Positions 12,832-22,008 of a DNA stretch of 56,814 bases are shown one piece after another. Source of the stretch: a virus. Location of the stretch: positions 1-56,814 of the IMG/VR virus record IMGVR_UViG_3300029319_000057; one strand, given 5' to 3'. Position 1 is the stretch's first letter. The number at the start of each line of letters is the position of its first letter. A model generated the notes under the pieces. The model made no database searches. It was not told the origin of the DNA and saw only the letters and a list, made by a program, of their open reading frames with translations. Both the position numbers and the translations under genes were made by a program.

Positions 12832-14696
12832 TGGCTTATAAATTAAAAAACGCAAAACTTGAAAATTTTACGAATTTAGCAGGGTCACCCCCTTCTCCAT
12901 TTAGACAAAAAAAGATAAGAATTATAGGCGATGATGATGAGGTAATAACTAGCTCAGATATGTTACAAGGCGATGATTCTGATTTTGATATTGATTATAC
13001 AGGTGCTTCTCAAATTGAACCTATTGTACTATCTAATAAGAAAATAAGTAAAAAAGAACAAAAAAGAATAATATCTGAAGAATCATCTAAACCAAAAATT
13101 AAAAGCACTATAAGGAGCACAGAATTTGATGATATAGCTGATAGAGAAAGATATGATAAAACTATGGCCCCTTTAATAGAAGGTTTTAAAGATGATGTTA
13201 GAGAAGGTATGGGTAAAGCTGCACAGGTTATGATGGACATCGGATTAATGGCTGCCCCAATGCCCGGCGCTGGATTAATTGCAAGAGGAATTGGTGGAGG
13301 TCTTAGATTTGCAAAAAATCTTGTTTCTCCTGTAGCTTCTAAATTGCCAAAGTTAAATTTAAATCTTTCAAGCACTTTTAAACCAACGCCTAATTTAACC
13401 ACTTCTCAGATACAGCTTAATTTACCTGATTCACCTGGTATATTTGGAAGATTTAATCCAAAAACAAAGCAATCAATGTTTGATGCTTTAAACTTATTAG
13501 CCAAAGGCGCTAATGTTAGCAAAAAACAAAGATTAGCAACAATAAAAAGATTAAAAAGCCCAGAAGGTCAAAAAAGATTATACGAACAAGAGTTTGGGTA
13601 TCTACAAGATCAATTTAAAAAATTAGATCTTTCATTAAAAAATAATCCAAAGTCTAGATTTTTTCCTCAAATACGTGCGGCTGAATCCGCTATTAAGCAG
13701 GGTAAAGAACCATTTATACAATATGATATGGGTACAAATATTCTTTTTGATCGAGGAGGAAAATTATTTAAATCGCAAATTCCTAAAGTAGCAAGAGAAA
13801 ATGTTAAGAAAAGAATATTTACAATATCTCAGCCTAATATAAATGAGATGGCGAAGGGAGCAATAAAGGGTGGAAAATTAGATTATAGTAAAGCTTATAA
13901 ATTATTATATGGCGAATCATCACCGCCTAAAGATATTATGTTTGGGAGAGGTGCCACTTTTGGCGGTTTTGGAGGACCTCTTAAAGACACATATTCAATA
14001 CCATCATTTTCAGGAGTTCAAAGAAGTATGAGTTATAATCCAGGAGAATTTGTATTAGGTGCTTCAAAAGTAAGCGGAAAAGGACAATTAAGCTTTATGA
14101 ATCCAAGAACATATCAGCATGAATTACAACATGGCCTTCAGGCTGGGCGTACAACTCCTCTTGATATTTCATTAGCAAAAATAAAACCAGGTTCAATTGT
14201 TACAAAATATAATAGAAGATTAGATGATGCCATTGCTGCAAAACAAAATATAAAAGTTACTGATAAAAACTTTTTTACTACTTATCCAAAAGCTAAAGCA
14301 AGAGTTGCAAAACTTGAATCAAATCCGCCTAGACAGGTAAGTGATTATAATTACTTTAGATATGGGGGCAGCGGGCAATTGGAGCCAAGAGCTTTTGCTG
14401 CTGAATTAAGACAAAGTTTATTAGATAAAGGTTTTATAAAAGATGTTTATCAACCAATAACACCAAACATTTTATCAAGTGCAAAAAAATATTTTGCTAA
14501 AAATCCATTTAGTCAAGGAGCTTTAAAATCTTCAACTGGTAAAACTTTTAATGTCAGCGGAACTAGACTTTTAGATTTTGCGTCAGGATCAAAATCTAAT
14601 CTTGGACAATTATCAAAATTAATGAATAAATTACCAACAGTAACGCTTCCTATTCTCGGCGGTACTACATTGAAATTTTCAGGGGATAGAAAATAA
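12831..14696 (+). CDS. Putative virion protein with HExxH motif, 621 residues
   Basis: A large protein with an acidic N-terminus, a Gly/Ala/Met-rich, membrane-like segment near residues 125-160 (VMMDIGLMAAPMPGAGLIAR), a basic middle, and HELQHGLQ near residue 430 in the context YQHELQHGLQAGR. HExxH is the metal site of zincin peptidases. A membrane-active stretch plus a peptidase motif is what one expects of proteins ejected with the genome or acting on the cell envelope. It is not similar to any family I know as a whole. It lies between small proteins and the GldL-like/holin pair. Confidence 0.5.
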   Translation: MAYKLKNAKLENFTNLAGSPPSPFRQKKIRIIGDDDEVITSSDMLQGDDSDFDIDYTGASQIEPIVLSNKKISKKEQKRIISEESSKPKIKSTIRSTEFDDIADRERYDKTMAPLIEGFKDDVREGMGKAAQVMMDIGLMAAPMPGAGLIARGIGGGLRFAKNLVSPVASKLPKLNLNLSSTFKPTPNLTTSQIQLNLPDSPGIFGRFNPKTKQSMFDALNLLAKGANVSKKQRLATIKRLKSPEGQKRLYEQEFGYLQDQFKKLDLSLKNNPKSRFFPQIRAAESAIKQGKEPFIQYDMGTNILFDRGGKLFKSQIPKVARENVKKRIFTISQPNINEMAKGAIKGGKLDYSKAYKLLYGESSPPKDIMFGRGATFGGFGGPLKDTYSIPSFSGVQRSMSYNPGEFVLGASKVSGKGQLSFMNPRTYQHELQHGLQAGRTTPLDISLAKIKPGSIVTKYNRRLDDAIAAKQNIKVTDKNFFTTYPKAKARVAKLESNPPRQVSDYNYFRYGGSGQLEPRAFAAELRQSLLDKGFIKDVYQPITPNILSSAKKYFAKNPFSQGALKSSTGKTFNVSGTRLLDFASGSKSNLGQLSKLMNKLPTVTLPILGGTTLKFSGDRK

Positions 14697-14715
14697 CCAA
14701 ATAAAATTAAATCAA

Positions 14716-15060
14716 ATGAAATTATTAAATCAATTAAAAAAATTAAATCAATTAGAGTTTTTAAATAAAAGACAAATGCATTTTGCATATTGTTTTGGCG
14801 CGTCAATAGTAATTGTGGGCGCTTGGATGAAAATAACACATGTAAGTTTTATGGGCATTACAGGTAATGCAATGCTAACTATAGGTTTATTAACAGAAGC
14901 TTTTATATTTCTTATATCCGCTTTTGAAAAACCAGAACCAACATATGATTGGACTATAGTATATCCAGATTTAAAAAAGAAAAAGAAGGAAGAAAGAAAG
15001 CTTTATGATATAAAAGTAAATGAAGACGAATTAAAAACTTTAAATCGTTTAAAAAAATAA
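14716..15060 (+). CDS. GldL-like inner-membrane protein (gliding/type IX secretion motor homologue)
   Basis: A 114-residue protein with two predicted membrane helices, residues about 23-43 and 51-70, and a short cytoplasmic tail. The segments YCFGASIVIVGAWMKITH and GNAMLTIGLLTEAFIFLIS, followed by AFEKPEP and DWTIVYPDL, match the N-terminal region of GldL. GldL is the proton-channel subunit of the Bacteroidota gliding and type IX secretion motor. The two ionisable membrane residues known to be essential in GldL, a Lys in helix 1 and a Glu in helix 2, are present as Lys39 and Glu61. Their 22-residue spacing is that of Lys27/Glu49 in Flavobacterium johnsoniae. The C-terminal cytoplasmic domain of GldL is missing. 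It precedes a holin-like gene, so a lysis or motor-interference role is possible; both are inference. Confidence 0.7.
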   Translation: MKLLNQLKKLNQLEFLNKRQMHFAYCFGASIVIVGAWMKITHVSFMGITGNAMLTIGLLTEAFIFLISAFEKPEPTYDWTIVYPDLKKKKKEERKLYDIKVNEDELKTLNRLKK

Positions 15061-15061
15061 A

Positions 15062-15460
15062 ATGAGTAAAATATTATCTAAACTATTCGGTAACTCTAGC
15101 GGAGCAGTCGTAGACAAGCTAGCTGGTGTTGCTGATAGGTTTATTAGAACAAAAGACGAAAAAGCAGAGTTTGAAAAAGAAATGACTCAAATATTTATAG
15201 AAGCAGAAAAAGAAATGCAAAAGAATGTTACCGAAAGATGGAAAGCTGATTTGGAGCATGGTAATTGGCTTACGCGTTCTGTAAGGCCATTAGTATTAGT
15301 ATTTTTAATTATAAGTACTGTATTAATGGTTTTTATTGATTCTGGCTCTATTGCTTTTCAAGTAGAAGATAAATGGACAGACTTATTGCAAATTGTCCTT
15401 ATAACAGTAATCGGCGCGTATTTTGGAGGGCGCTCGGTTGAAAAATTAAGAAAAAAATAA
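15062..15460 (+). CDS. Putative holin, 132 residues
   Basis: The N-terminal half is a charged helix (KDEKAEFEKEMTQIFIEAEK). It is followed by WLTRSVRPLVLVFLIISTVL (first membrane segment, about residues 76-97) and a second segment, DLLQIVLITVIGAYFGGRSV (about 107-127). The motif NWLTRSVRPLVL and the end YFGGRSVEK are typical of the phage holin family related to the 3-TM holins of gene-transfer agents. Holins form lesions in the inner membrane to release the endolysin. It begins one base after the GldL-like stop, so both are probably expressed together. Confidence 0.65.
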   Translation: MSKILSKLFGNSSGAVVDKLAGVADRFIRTKDEKAEFEKEMTQIFIEAEKEMQKNVTERWKADLEHGNWLTRSVRPLVLVFLIISTVLMVFIDSGSIAFQVEDKWTDLLQIVLITVIGAYFGGRSVEKLRKK

Positions 15461-15802
15461 ATGCCTAGAATAAAGAGTTTTCCAACGGACAGTACTATCA
15501 ATGATAATGATAAGCTTATAGGAACAGATTCTCAAACTGGCAATACTAAAAATTATAAAGTTGGTGATTTGAAAGACCATATTAAATCTGCAAGGCTTCA
15601 TATACACCATCAAAATAATGCTTCAACAACTTGGGTAATAAATCATAATAAAGATACATTTCCAAGTGTAAGCATAAAATTTTCAAGCAGCGACGAAATT
15701 TATGAAAACGTAGGTGCGTTCGCTGGAATAACATACAACAACAGTAATACTATAACAATAACTTTAGCGGCTGCGGAAAGCGGTTACGCGTATTTAAACT
15801 AA
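15461..15802 (+). CDS. Tail-fibre-associated protein, 113 residues
   Basis: The second half reads TTWVINHNKDTFPSVSIKFS, then SSDEIYENVGAFAGITY and a final ITLAAAESGYAYLN. This is the short beta-structured module found in fibre proteins of many marine phages, often at their C-termini. The N-terminal part resembles the start of fibre proteins (PTDSTINDNDKLIGTDSQTG). It sits directly upstream of two large fibre genes and starts at the stop of the holin gene. Likely a small fibre or fibre cap protein. Confidence 0.6.
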   Translation: MPRIKSFPTDSTINDNDKLIGTDSQTGNTKNYKVGDLKDHIKSARLHIHHQNNASTTWVINHNKDTFPSVSIKFSSSDEIYENVGAFAGITYNNSNTITITLAAAESGYAYLN

Positions 15803-15808
15803 AAAAAA

Positions 15809-17983
15809 ATGGCAATACCAATTTTAAATCATTTAGACTTAAGAAGTGCATCGGAGCTGCAAAACGCAATTCTGCATAAAACAACTGAGGGCTCTGCATC
15901 AAACGTAGAGGGTAAAATAATATATGACACCGGAACTGACACGATAAAATTTTATAATGGGTCATCATGGATTAATTTAGATGGTTCGGGAGATATTGGT
16001 GCTGTTACAGCCGGAGATGGTTTAACAGGCGGTGGTAGCTCAGGAACAGTATCATTAGCAGTAAATGTTGATGATTCTTCAATAGAAATTAATTCTGATA
16101 CAGTAAGAGTAAAAGCATCAGGTATAACAAATGCGATGTTAGCTGGTTCTATATCACCTACTAAATTATCTACAATTACAACTGCGAATAAAGTTGCATT
16201 ATCTTCATTAGATATTGACGGCGGAACAGATGTAGGTGAAGCGTTAGTAGATGCTGATCTAATGATTGTTGATAATGGTGCCGGTGGCACTAATAGAAAA
16301 GCAACAATGTCTAGGTTAAAAACCTATATGCAAAATAATTTAACATTCACAACCAATACCAATACAGTAGATATGGGTGATGGTTTTGTGATAGAAGATG
16401 GAGACGGTACTGAGGTAACAGTAACTGAAAATAAACAAGTTAAGTTTGTAGAAGGTGGTGGTATTGACATTAACTTTACAGATACCGACAGTGGAGCAGA
16501 TGGAGATGAATTTGATTTAACATTTACAGTTCAAACACTTAATCAAGATACAACTGGAAATGCAGCTACTGCAACAGCATTAGAAACAGCAAGAAACTTA
16601 TCATTAACTGGCGATGTTACTGCTACTTTATCTAGCTTTGACGGTTCTGGCAATGTTAGTGCTGCTGCAACAATAGCATCAGGTGCGGTTCATCATAGTA
16701 TGTTAAGTGATGATATTATTTCAGGACAAGGTGCATTAACATCAGGTTTAGCGAGCACAGATGAACTTATGATTAGCGACGCTGGTACTGTTAAAAGAAT
16801 GGATGTAAGTGTGATACAATCATACATGCAAAATAATTTAACATTTTCTGATAATAATGATGTTAATAACGCGAACTTATTAACAGCTTTAGCAAACTTA
16901 GAATCTACAAGTGGTGCCGCAAATGAAAATATTACAATAGGTACTGATAGTGGCGATACAATAGTAATAACTGGTAACTTACAAGTTTCAGGTACAACTA
17001 CAACAGTCAACTCAACTACGGTAAATCTTAATGACCATAACATAGTGCTTGACAGCGGCAACAGTACATCAGCGGTTGTTGATGGGGCTGGTATTACACT
17101 TGAGGGTGGTTCCGGTGATGATGCTACATTTACTTATAATGCTTCAACAAACGCATTTGATTTTAAATTAGGTAGTTCATTTGAAGATATTAAAGCAGCA
17201 AAAGTTACAGCTACTAGTTTAGATATTTCAGGAAATGTTGATATTGATGGCACTTTAGAAGCTGACGCAATAACAGTTAATGGTACTGCTTTAAATACAG
17301 TTATAGCAGGTGTAACGGTTTCAAATGCTACATTAGCAGCAACAACAACGGTTACAAACTCTACAGCTAATACAGCTTTTCCAATTGTATTTCATGATGA
17401 ATCAAACGGTTTATTAGATGATACAGGTACATTAACATATAATCCAAGTTCTGGTAAATTAGTTGCTCCTGGTGAAATAGAAGCGGCTAGTTTAGATATA
17501 TCTGGTAATGTTGATGTTGATGGAACACTCGAAACAGATGCTTTAACAATTAACGGAACTACTTCTGTAGCGTTTACAAGTAGTGATCATTCAAAGTTAG
17601 ATGGTATAGCCTCTAGTGCAACTGCTAATGCTGCTGCATCTCAGAGTGAAGTTCAAAATGGTACTAACACTACTAAATTTGTAACACCTGATACTTTAGC
17701 ATCTAGATCTGTGCATGCTACAATTGATGTATCTAATTCAACTTTTACATCAAATTTATATGCTGAAATTGCACATAATTTAAGCACTGAAGATATTATT
17801 GTTCAGTTATTTGATGCAACCACAAAGGAAACAGTTTATGCGGATGTTGCTAGAACAGATAAAGATGGTAGCAGTTCAAATGATGAAATTAAAATTACTT
17901 TTGCTTCAGCGCCTTCAAATGACATAGAAGTTTTAATCACTTCGCTTAGAGGCTCAACTGCTGGGACTGTAGCTTATTCATAA
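15809..17983 (+). CDS. Tail fibre protein with TVNG-type repeats, 724 residues
   Basis: A Thr/Ser/Gly/Asp-rich beta-structured protein. It contains repeated units of the type LDISGNVDIDGTLEADAITV (two clear copies near residues 470 and 565), SLTGDVTA, and AGDGLTGGGSSGTVSLAV, all common in fibres of marine myo- and podoviruses. The C-terminal 90 residues (VHATIDVSNSTFTSNLYAEI ... DIEVLITSLRG) form a separate terminal domain. It should attach the virion to the host surface. A strong hairpin follows its stop. Confidence 0.75.
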   Translation: MAIPILNHLDLRSASELQNAILHKTTEGSASNVEGKIIYDTGTDTIKFYNGSSWINLDGSGDIGAVTAGDGLTGGGSSGTVSLAVNVDDSSIEINSDTVRVKASGITNAMLAGSISPTKLSTITTANKVALSSLDIDGGTDVGEALVDADLMIVDNGAGGTNRKATMSRLKTYMQNNLTFTTNTNTVDMGDGFVIEDGDGTEVTVTENKQVKFVEGGGIDINFTDTDSGADGDEFDLTFTVQTLNQDTTGNAATATALETARNLSLTGDVTATLSSFDGSGNVSAAATIASGAVHHSMLSDDIISGQGALTSGLASTDELMISDAGTVKRMDVSVIQSYMQNNLTFSDNNDVNNANLLTALANLESTSGAANENITIGTDSGDTIVITGNLQVSGTTTTVNSTTVNLNDHNIVLDSGNSTSAVVDGAGITLEGGSGDDATFTYNASTNAFDFKLGSSFEDIKAAKVTATSLDISGNVDIDGTLEADAITVNGTALNTVIAGVTVSNATLAATTTVTNSTANTAFPIVFHDESNGLLDDTGTLTYNPSSGKLVAPGEIEAASLDISGNVDVDGTLETDALTINGTTSVAFTSSDHSKLDGIASSATANAAASQSEVQNGTNTTKFVTPDTLASRSVHATIDVSNSTFTSNLYAEIAHNLSTEDIIVQLFDATTKETVYADVARTDKDGSSSNDEIKITFASAPSNDIEVLITSLRGSTAGTVAYS

Positions 17984-17996
17984 TAACAATTAAAAT

Positions 17997-18020
17997 ATGG
18001 CGGTGTTTTTATGCCGCCAT
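17997..18020 (+). terminator. Intergenic hairpin after the first fibre gene
   Basis: ATGGCGG at 17997-18003 pairs perfectly with CCGCCAT at 18014-18020 around a 10-base T-rich loop. There is no T-run after the stem, so it may be a weak terminator, a processing site or a stabilising 3' structure between the two fibre genes. Confidence 0.5.
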
Positions 18021-18042
18021 GTTAACTTTAATATAAATATAC

Positions 18043-21000
18043 ATGCCTAAATTTTTTAATACACTTGAAGCACAAGTTGGGAATTTTACTATTCAAAACT
18101 CAGCAGATGACAAAGATATTACTTTTAAAAGCGACAACGGCAGTGGTGGGCTTACTGAATACTTTAGAATGGATGGTAGCGCAGTACAAATGTTTGGCTC
18201 TGTTCCTTTAAAGCTTGGTGATAGTAAAGAACTTTGGCTTGGTAACGCTAGCGATTTTTATTTAACTCATGATGGAACAAATAACTTTATTATTGCACAA
18301 AATGGGCCTTTATATATTAGACAAACTGAAAATGATCAAGATATAATATTTGAATCAGATGATGGCTCTGGTGGTACAACTGAATATTTTAAATTAGATG
18401 GTAGCGCCACAAGAACTGTATTTTCCAGAACAACAAGACATACAGACGGAGTAATAGCACAATTTGGTACTTCGGGAGATTTAGGTATTCAACACGATGG
18501 CACAGATAGCACAATAGCTAATGCAGTAGGTGATCTAATTATAAGTAACGATGCTAATGATAAAGATATTATATTTAAATGTGATACAGGTGGCGGAGGA
18601 CTTGCTACATATTTCTTTTTAGATGGAAGTTTAGCTGACAGTACTTATAAATATACTAGATGGGTTGATTATAGTGTTGTAAGTTTAGGTACAGGAAATG
18701 ACTTTCAGCTTTTTCACGATTCAACAAAAAGTAGAATTGAAAATCTTACAGGTAATTTAGAAATAACTCAAAAAGCTGACGATGCAGATATTGTATTTAG
18801 GTCAGATGACGGATCTGGAGGAACAGCAGACTATTTTAGGGTGGTTGGTAGCGATGAGCAGATTGTTTTTAGTAAAGATGTTAAATTAAAAGACAGTATA
18901 CTTTTAAAAATAGGTGATAGTGCAGATTTTAAATTATCACACAATGGCACTTTAAGTACAATACTTAATGAAACGGGTAATTTACTTATAAAAAATCAAG
19001 CTAATGATAGTGATATAGTATTTCAATGCGATGATGGTAGTGGAGGTTTAGCTGAATATTTTAGAGTTGATGGTGGAACAGAGGATATAAGATTCTCAAA
19101 AAACACAAGGCATCTTGACAATGTAAGGGCTGAATTTGGTAATAGTGGTGATTTTGACATATATTATGACGGTTCAAATGCCTATGTAGTAAATGGTGGC
19201 TCGGCAGCAGGTGATATACAAATTATAAATAATACTGATGATGGTGATATAAAATTCTTTTCTGATGATGGTACAGGAAGCACAACTGAATATTTTAGAT
19301 TAGATGGCGGTTTAGGTTATTCTGTAGCTAGTAAACATATACAAATGGTAGACGGCAAAGCTGTGTACTATGGTAGTGGAAATGACTTAGGAATATATCA
19401 TTCAAGTAATAATTCTTTTATAGAAAACATTACAGGTGACTTAACTATACAAAATACAACTGATGATGCTGATATTATATTTAAATCTGATAATGGTTCT
19501 GGTGGCTTAATGACTTATTTTAGTCTTGATGGAAGTGACGTAAGAATAAACGTAAATGCAACTAATGGTATGCAGTTTATGGACGATGTTAAAGCTAAAT
19601 TTGGTACCAGTGGTGATTTAACTATTAGGCACGATTCAAGTAATAGTATAATAGAAAATTCAGTAGGTGATTTAAGATTTACAAATAAAGCAGATGATAA
19701 AGATATTGTATTTCAAACTGATGATGGATCAGGAGCTGTAACTACGTATTTCTTTTTAGATGGTAGTAGGGCTGATGGTACTTATATTTATACAGAGTTT
19801 CCTGATAATTCTGTTATAGGTTTAGGAAATGATACTGATTTTCAATTATATCACGATGGTAGTAATAGTTTAATAGATAATTTTGTAGGTCATTTAATAA
19901 TACAACAAAGAACAGACGATAAAGATATAATATTTAAAAGCGATGATGGTTCAGGTGGGGTAGCTGAATACTTTAGATTAGATGGTGGAACAACATCTAT
20001 AATAGCAAGTAAGAATGTAGAGCTTTTAGATAATGTCGAACTTAAAATTGGCACTGGTAATGATTTGAACATTAGACATAGTGGAACTGAATCATTTATA
20101 CAAAACCAAACAGGCAACCTAACTATACAGAATCTAACTGATGATGCTGATATTATATTCAAATCTGATAATGGAAGCGGCGGTGTTATAGAATACTTAA
20201 GATTAGATGGAAGTGAGGAAAGACTAACAGTAAACGCACCAAACGGCATGCTATTTTTTGATGATATAAAAGCTAAGTTTGGAACTGGCAGTGATTTACA
20301 AATATACCACAATAGCACGACAGGTAATGGTATTATAGAGAATGGCACAGGTGATTTAGTAATACAAAATAATTTAGATGATTCAGATATATTATTTAGA
20401 TCTGATGATGGTAGTGGTGGGGTTACTGAATACTTTAGATTAGATGGTGGGCTAGAAAAAATAGTTTTTTCAAAAAATATAATGTGTCTTGATAATGTAA
20501 AAGCACAGTTTGGTGATAGTAATGATTTACAAATATATCACGATGGTACTAATTCATATATACAAGATAATGGAACAGGAGATTTACTTGTATATTTTGA
20601 TAATGAATTTAAAGTAATTAAAAATGGAAGTTCGGAAATTTGTATTGAAGCAACAGCCGATGGAAGTGTTGATTTATACCACAATAGCAGCCAAAAGTTT
20701 GCAACAACAAGTACAGGAGTAGCAGTTACTGGTGGTATAACATTAAGTGGAACTGTCCAGGGTAGAGAAATACCTTTTGTTATAAGAAGCAGCTTTGATG
20801 ATATGTCTAATAGTACTTCTATATTTGTTATACCGTGGGATGCTAATGTTGAAACAACAGTTTCCGGAGCAGATGAAGAGCATATATTTGTAGCGCCTTA
20901 TGCTGGAAAGCTTAAAAAAGTACAATTTAAACATGTAAAAGGTAGTTTAAGTTCAAGTTTTACAACGGAATTAAAGTTTTATAAAAATGGAAGTTCAGTG

Positions 21001-21177
21001 GCCGCCAGCGGTGAATTAACAGCCTCAAATGATGCAATTACCTGGACACCAACAAGCAGTAATACTTTTTCAGCAAATGATGAATTAATGATAGCATATC
21101 AAAAAAGCGCAACATCTAAATATTGGCAACATGTTTCAGTTAGCGTGGTATTTAGTTTTACAAATTATGATATTTAA
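18043..21177 (+). CDS. Large tail fibre with 11 tandem repeats, 1044 residues
   Basis: About 840 residues consist of 11 tandem units, each around 76 residues. Each unit has two signatures: one like GNDLQIYHDGTNSYI with a following N-x-(T/V)-G-D-L, and one like DDKDIIFKSDDGSGG with EYFRLDG. Nine of the units keep the YHDG/HDGT core in recognisable form. A distinct C-terminal domain follows from about residue 905 (ITLSGTVQGREIPFVIRSSF ... SVVFSFTNYDI), probably the receptor-binding tip or a trimerisation cap. Such repeat fibres are common in marine tailed phages. The repeat number can change by recombination between units. Confidence 0.75.
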   Translation: MPKFFNTLEAQVGNFTIQNSADDKDITFKSDNGSGGLTEYFRMDGSAVQMFGSVPLKLGDSKELWLGNASDFYLTHDGTNNFIIAQNGPLYIRQTENDQDIIFESDDGSGGTTEYFKLDGSATRTVFSRTTRHTDGVIAQFGTSGDLGIQHDGTDSTIANAVGDLIISNDANDKDIIFKCDTGGGGLATYFFLDGSLADSTYKYTRWVDYSVVSLGTGNDFQLFHDSTKSRIENLTGNLEITQKADDADIVFRSDDGSGGTADYFRVVGSDEQIVFSKDVKLKDSILLKIGDSADFKLSHNGTLSTILNETGNLLIKNQANDSDIVFQCDDGSGGLAEYFRVDGGTEDIRFSKNTRHLDNVRAEFGNSGDFDIYYDGSNAYVVNGGSAAGDIQIINNTDDGDIKFFSDDGTGSTTEYFRLDGGLGYSVASKHIQMVDGKAVYYGSGNDLGIYHSSNNSFIENITGDLTIQNTTDDADIIFKSDNGSGGLMTYFSLDGSDVRINVNATNGMQFMDDVKAKFGTSGDLTIRHDSSNSIIENSVGDLRFTNKADDKDIVFQTDDGSGAVTTYFFLDGSRADGTYIYTEFPDNSVIGLGNDTDFQLYHDGSNSLIDNFVGHLIIQQRTDDKDIIFKSDDGSGGVAEYFRLDGGTTSIIASKNVELLDNVELKIGTGNDLNIRHSGTESFIQNQTGNLTIQNLTDDADIIFKSDNGSGGVIEYLRLDGSEERLTVNAPNGMLFFDDIKAKFGTGSDLQIYHNSTTGNGIIENGTGDLVIQNNLDDSDILFRSDDGSGGVTEYFRLDGGLEKIVFSKNIMCLDNVKAQFGDSNDLQIYHDGTNSYIQDNGTGDLLVYFDNEFKVIKNGSSEICIEATADGSVDLYHNSSQKFATTSTGVAVTGGITLSGTVQGREIPFVIRSSFDDMSNSTSIFVIPWDANVETTVSGADEEHIFVAPYAGKLKKVQFKHVKGSLSSSFTTELKFYKNGSSVAASGELTASNDAITWTPTSSNTFSANDELMIAYQKSATSKYWQHVSVSVVFSFTNYDI
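18090..20600 (+). repeat. Degenerate tandem coding repeat (11 units of about 228 bases)
   Basis: The eleven units are recognised by the recurring protein signatures DGSGG...EYF and HDG(T/S)NS. At the nucleotide level, stretches such as GATGATGGTTCTGGTGG vary in third positions, so the repeats are old rather than recently expanded. Confidence 0.7.
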
Positions 21178-21180
21178 ATT

Positions 21181-21675
21181 ATGGGATATTTTGAGCAAAT
21201 AGATACAAGCAAATTAAATTGGAAAACCGATGGTCAAGTACGCAGAGTTAATGGCGGGCTTACTTTAGTGCCATATATAAATGGTACGGATGATGATATA
21301 TATAAAGGCTGTATTGAAGATTTATTAAAATTAGATTGGTCTGGATATAAATTATATTTAGTCGGAGGTGTATTACACGGCTGGCCAACAACAGATATTG
21401 ATATATGTATAACAGGTACTATTGGTGATGATTTACCTGTATTAATGGAAGAAGCAACAAAGCTTGGCCCTTTTGATTTGTATTATGTTAAATCACTAGA
21501 TGAAATAAAAGATAATACAACTAGAATATGGGAATTTGCAAAACATAGCGATAGAAAATATCCAAATGCAGCAAGATGGCATGGCCAATGGAAACAAGAT
21601 GGTTTATTTTGGATGACAGAAAAGTTTGATGCAAAGGGCAGAACATATGACAAAGAGCCCTTAATGCTCAACTAA
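21181..21675 (+). CDS. Nucleotidyltransferase-like protein, 164 residues
   Basis: Residues about 59-77 read LYLVGGVLHGWPTTDIDICI. This is the G-G...D-x-D signature of the polymerase-beta-type nucleotidyltransferase fold (Gly pair, then two acidic residues on a strand). The rest (DDLPVLMEEATKLGPFDLYY) fits the following helix and strand. Such proteins add nucleotides to RNA, proteins or antibiotics, or are toxins. Here it follows a fibre gene by three bases, so a role in modifying a virion or host component is possible. Substrate unknown. Confidence 0.6.
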   Translation: MGYFEQIDTSKLNWKTDGQVRRVNGGLTLVPYINGTDDDIYKGCIEDLLKLDWSGYKLYLVGGVLHGWPTTDIDICITGTIGDDLPVLMEEATKLGPFDLYYVKSLDEIKDNTTRIWEFAKHSDRKYPNAARWHGQWKQDGLFWMTEKFDAKGRTYDKEPLMLN

Positions 21676-21686
21676 TTAAAGTAAAA

Positions 21687-21705
21687 ATTACGTAAAATAC
21701 GTAAT
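21687..21705. repeat. Perfect inverted repeat ATTACGTA-AAA-TACGTAAT
   Basis: Two eight-base arms with a three-base centre lie in the 66-base gap before the 21742 gene. The half-site TACGTAAT also occurs at 9080-9087 and 37886-37893, in both cases 25-26 bases before a start codon. It could be an operator or part of a late promoter. Confidence 0.5.
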
Positions 21706-21741
21706 GATATAAACATAGTAATAACAATTAAATTAAATTTT

Positions 21742-22008
21742 ATGGCAAAGAAAACAAATGATTTAAAAATCACAGATGAAGAGCTAAAATTAGTTCAAGA
21801 AAAAGTACAACAAATTAATAACGGCCAAATGCAAGTAGGCGGTTTAGAAATGCAAAAACAACTTGCAGTTCTTAACGTACAACAAGCACAAGCAGAGCTA
21901 ATAGAATTACAAAAAGTTCTTGAAGAAAAATATGGCAAAGTTACTGTAAATTTAAATGACGGTACTTTAAAAGAAATTGAAGAAGATGGGCCTAGTAAGA
22001 AAAATTAG
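21742..22008 (+). CDS. Small coiled-coil protein, 88 residues
   Basis: The product is nearly all helical (ELKLVQEKVQQINNGQMQVG ... QQAQAELIELQKVLEEKYGK) with heptad spacing of Leu/Ile/Val. Such proteins occur in front of packaging genes in many phages, and could be an internal scaffold or small structural protein. It overlaps the next gene by 32 bases. Confidence 0.6.
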   Translation: MAKKTNDLKITDEELKLVQEKVQQINNGQMQVGGLEMQKQLAVLNVQQAQAELIELQKVLEEKYGKVTVNLNDGTLKEIEEDGPSKKN

